From contig CAYPID010000002.1 in the NCBI GenBank assembly GCA_964410725.1, forward strand, positions 1 to 64,000: a stretch of DNA of 64,000 bases, given 5' to 3'. The notes under the pieces are model-generated. The model had not been told where the DNA came from. It ran no database searches and saw only the letters and a program-made list of their open reading frames with translations. Positions 62,401-64,000 of this stretch are shown here, piece after piece; the first letter of the stretch is position 1; each line of letters starts with the position of its first letter. The stretch is from CALAZP01 sp964410725. GTDB taxonomy: Bacteria > Bacteroidota > Bacteroidia > Chitinophagales > Saprospiraceae. The position numbers were made by a program, and so were the translations under genes.

Positions 62401-63187
62401 CCCCATTAAGGGAAAAGAAGCTAAAAAATTATACGCAGATGCGCTTGAGATGTTAAAAACCATCCAAAAGGAAAAATGGATAACCGCCAAAGCTGTCGTA
62501 GGAATATTTCCAGCAGCCTCTGAAGGAGATGACATTCATCTCTACCACAGTCATGTATCTGAAGATAAAATAATGACTGTCCACCACCTTAGACAGCAAA
62601 ATCAAAAAGCTCCTGGTCAAGAAAATTATTGTCTATCAGATTTTATAGCCCCTCTTTCTTCTAAAAAAACGGATTGGATAGGTGCGTTTGCCGTTACTGC
62701 AGGCTTGGGAATGGAAGGTCCATTAGCGACATTTGAAAAAAATAACGACGACTATAACGCTATACTTTTAAAGGCTCTAGCAGATAGAATGGCAGAAGCT
62801 TTAGCAGAAAAAATGCACCACTTAGTAAGAACATCTATTTGGGGTTATGCTGAACAAGAATCCCTTACCAATGACGATTTGATTAGAGAGCAATATGTAG
62901 GCATACGCCCCGCACCAGGATATCCAGCTTGCCCAGATCATACAGAAAAAGAATTACTGTGGCAATTATTGAAAGTTGAAGAAAATATAGGAATCTCCCT
63001 TACGGAAAGCTTTGCCATGTGGCCAGCCTCTTCAGTAAGTGGTTGGTATTTTAGCCACCCGCAATCTAAATATTTTGGATTGGGGCAAATCTCCAAAGAT
63101 CAGGTAGAAGATTACGCCAAAAGAAAAAATAAAACAGTGCAAGAAATGGAAAAATGGTTGGCCCCAATATTAAATTATGATGTATAG
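59498..63187 (+). CDS. metH: Cobalamin-dependent methionine synthase
   Basis: 1229 residues, full length with four modules: homocysteine-binding (about 1-330; Gly-Leu-Asn-Cys and Gly-Gly-Cys-Cys-Gly zinc cysteines), pterin-binding (about 355-620), cobalamin-binding with Asp756-x-His758-x-x-Gly761, and AdoMet-reactivation (about 900-1229; Arg-Pro-Ala-Pro-Gly-Tyr-Pro-Ala). It methylates homocysteine with methyltetrahydrofolate. The start is a GTG at 59498 (Met-Glu-Lys-Ile-Lys-Gln-Ser-Leu-Phe); no ATG occurs before the conserved Asp-Gly-Ala-Met-Gly-Thr. The 65-base upstream gap contains no room for a cobalamin riboswitch. It is divergent from cysC. Confidence 0.97.
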   Translation: MEKIKQSLFEATQNRILVLDGAMGTMIQQYDLSEKDYRGTHFKDHHKDLKGNNDLLSITRPDVIKAIHKAYLAAGADIIETNTFSGTSIAQADYDLSEQAYAINFESAKIAKEAVKESIAEHPNNTKWVAGALGPTNRTASISPDVNDPGYRAVTFDQLKEAYYEQAKGLLDGGVDIFLVETIFDTLNAKAALFAIDDLMEEKGIRLPIMVSGTITDNSGRTLSGQTVEAFWISISHIPLFSVGLNCALGAKEMRPHLEALSNIADVFISAYPNAGLPNEFGEYDQNPDEMQEFIRDFASSGLVNIIGGCCGTTPDHIAHMAKAVVGIPPRQRPKKSEFAMFCGLEPLVVRPETNFINIGERTNVTGSKKFARLIKSGNYPEALSVARQQVEAGAQIIDINMDEGLLDAEKAMTTFLNLIMAEPDIARVPIMIDSSKFNVIEAGLKCVQSKCIVNSISLKEGEEMFLQQAKLLKKYGAATVIMAFDEQGQADTIERKVEICVRAYQILTERLDFNPRDIIFDPNIFAVATGIEEHNEYAINFIEATRQIKEKCPGAMISGGVSNISFSFRGNDVVREAMHAAFLYHAVQAGMDMGIVNAGMIEVYEEIEPELLTDVEDVLFNRRPDATERLTDKAETLKGGPGKVLKKDDSWRKKPVTERLQHALIKGIVEFIESDTEEARQHFDSPLEVIEGPLMDGMNIVGDLFGAGKMFLPQVVKSARVMKQAVAYLTPFIEAEKSGDVRSNGKILMATVKGDVHDIGKNIVGVVLSCNNYEIIDLGVMVPADKILQVAETEKVDVIGLSGLITPSLDEMVHVAKEMERRKMNIPLLIGGATTSKTHTAVKIAPQYSGSVIHVLDASKSVGVVGQLIGGTQDKRKEYADIVKQEYERLRIQRGNRQSNKKYLSLKKARENKIQINWTDFNPPTPNQQGIQYFQDFPLEDIIPFIDWTPFFASWQLAGKFPELFSDPIKGKEAKKLYADALEMLKTIQKEKWITAKAVVGIFPAASEGDDIHLYHSHVSEDKIMTVHHLRQQNQKAPGQENYCLSDFIAPLSSKKTDWIGAFAVTAGLGMEGPLATFEKNNDDYNAILLKALADRMAEALAEKMHHLVRTSIWGYAEQESLTNDDLIREQYVGIRPAPGYPACPDHTEKELLWQLLKVEENIGISLTESFAMWPASSVSGWYFSHPQSKYFGLGQISKDQVEDYAKRKNKTVQEMEKWLAPILNYDV

Positions 63188-63189
63188 AC

Positions 63190-63220
63190 TTGATTTTTTT
63201 ACGTAAATGTATTACCTTTA
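63190..63220 (+). promoter_or_regulatory. Possible promoter of the right-edge secreted-protein gene
   Basis: TTG (63190-63192) is spaced 20 bases from TACCTTTA (63213-63220), one mismatch from TAnnTTTG. The ATG at 63269 follows 48 bases later. The box is imperfect, so this is tentative. Confidence 0.35.
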
Positions 63221-63268
63221 AAATGTTTATACGCAAACTCCTTTACTGAAAACCAAAATCACATACTT

Positions 63269-64000
63269 ATGAAAAAAGGAGTATTAATAACTTTATTGAT
63301 TATTAGCAATCATTTGATTGCGCAGTATTCTCAAGATTTTGAAAGTTGGGGATATCAAAGTCAGGGGGATTGGACCATTACGGATGCAACGGGAACTTAT
63401 ACCACCGGTGGCACCTATTTGAATTTTGGGTTTTCAGTAAGTGGTTATTTGAAACTTGGTTTTAACAATACAGGGGATTATATGGAATTTCCCTCCATTC
63501 CCAACCCAGCTGAAATAAGTTTTATGGCAAGACTTTCCTCTCCTGGAAGTGCAACCTTTTTAGTCCAGATTTTGGAGAATGGAAACTGGACAACTACCCA
63601 TGAAATTCCAATCGTTGAAGCCACTTTTCTTCAATATAAGGCAGTTGTAAATTCAACCGAAAATGTATCTACTCTTCCTTTTAGACTGGTTTTGAAAGAA
63701 TATTTAGGTCAATCTATTTTTTTCGACGACTTTACCGCAGATCGATCTATTTTACTTCCGGTAGCCTTGAACGACTTTTCGAGTGCAGCTACTTCTAATG
63801 GGGTATATATCAACTGGACCACGGTTCAAGAAACTAATAATGATTACTTTACCCTTCAAAGAAGTGATCATCATCAGGCCAATTTTTTAGACCTTGCCTT
63901 TATTGAAGGTCGAAAACATTCCGAAAGCATGGTGGATTATCAGTATTTAGATGAAAATCCAATGCCCGGCAAAAATTATTATCGGTTGAAACAAGTAGAT
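63269..64000 (+). CDS. Secreted T9SS-type protein, partial at the right edge
   Basis: 244 residues are visible with no stop. A signal peptide (Met-Lys-Lys-Gly-Val-Leu-Ile-Thr then Leu-Ile-Ala-Gln, residues 1-19) precedes a carbohydrate-binding-like beta-sandwich (about 22-160, beginning Asp-Phe-Glu-Ser-Trp). The last part, with Pro-Val-Ala-Leu-Asn-Asp-Phe, Asn-Trp-Thr-Thr-Val-Gln-Glu, Leu-Gln-Arg-Ser, and Gly-Lys-Asn-Tyr-Tyr-Arg-Leu-Lys-Gln-Val-Asp, is the linker-type domain that in Bacteroidota precedes a T9SS C-terminal sorting signal. A catalytic domain may or may not exist beyond the edge. It follows metH by 81 bases. Confidence 0.8.
   Translation, partial: MKKGVLITLLIISNHLIAQYSQDFESWGYQSQGDWTITDATGTYTTGGTYLNFGFSVSGYLKLGFNNTGDYMEFPSIPNPAEISFMARLSSPGSATFLVQILENGNWTTTHEIPIVEATFLQYKAVVNSTENVSTLPFRLVLKEYLGQSIFFDDFTADRSILLPVALNDFSSAATSNGVYINWTTVQETNNDYFTLQRSDHHQANFLDLAFIEGRKHSESMVDYQYLDENPMPGKNYYRLKQVD

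Overview
This 64 kb window is a stretch of chromosome from a member of the Bacteroidota, most likely the Saprospiria/Lewinella-type branch (lineage is inferred, not measured). Supporting signs are promoter-like TAnnTTTG boxes upstream of several genes, proteins with gliding-motility/type IX secretion (T9SS) C-terminal regions, lipoproteins with short lipoboxes, a two-gene gluconate-dehydrogenase-like pair, a GH3/beta-lactamase fusion and RadC, RecQ and ECF-sigma genes of Bacteroidota type. I see no rRNA, tRNA, CRISPR array, insertion sequence, phage module or replication origin. Coding density is very high: no gap between genes exceeds 300 bases. The largest, 23630-23904, holds a terminator and several small palindromes.

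Layout. 29-7326 (minus) is a tripartite RND efflux operon (adaptor, pump, TolC-like channel) with a GtrA-family membrane protein inserted between pump and channel, and a PepSY-like and a DUF2490-like gene downstream. 7462-12976 holds a SPOR/peptidoglycan-binding secreted protein, a lipoprotein, a GhrA-type 2-hydroxyacid dehydrogenase and a Tat-exported GMC oxidoreductase pair. 13135-22066 holds aconitase, a TonB-dependent receptor, a divergent NAD-dependent DNA ligase, a small acyltransferase, a lipoprotein and a Rieske oxygenase. 22130-23629 is a three-gene ECF-sigma operon (sigma, one-helix membrane protein, Spy-like periplasmic protein) closed by a clear terminator.

23905-34120 holds TPR proteins, a polyphosphate-glucokinase-like ROK kinase, two tandem cyclophilin lipoproteins, a LolC/FtsX-type permease, a GH3-beta-lactamase cell-wall enzyme and a TMTC-like membrane glycosyltransferase. 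34143-42157 is mostly nucleic-acid housekeeping: trhO, an ABC exporter, a small HTH protein, radC, rnpA, aroQ and recQ. 42316-47358 runs kdsD, doxX and then an unusual 1180-residue fusion of a GH20 hexosaminidase-like enzyme to an M81 (MlrC-type) metallopeptidase.

47362-56678 holds a small membrane protein, a Bor-family lipoprotein, a 914-residue T9SS beta-helix protein, a Tat-targeted sugar-phosphate-isomerase-like protein paired with a PhyH dioxygenase, a short alpha-glucan phosphorylase and a GCPII-like M28 peptidase. 56671-63187 holds the sulfate-activation operon cysC-cysD-cysN and, divergently, cobalamin-dependent methionine synthase metH. A T9SS-type secreted protein is cut off by the right edge.

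Recurring themes are envelope and wall-directed enzymes (GH3-beta-lactamase, GH20-M81, SPOR protein, KdsD, acyltransferase), secreted degradative functions, and sulfur/one-carbon metabolism. Several genes have no usable ATG and appear to start with TTG or GTG. The most unusual items are the GH20-M81 fusion, the GtrA gene inside an RND operon, and a DNA ligase whose zinc finger and adenylation motif deviate from the family.
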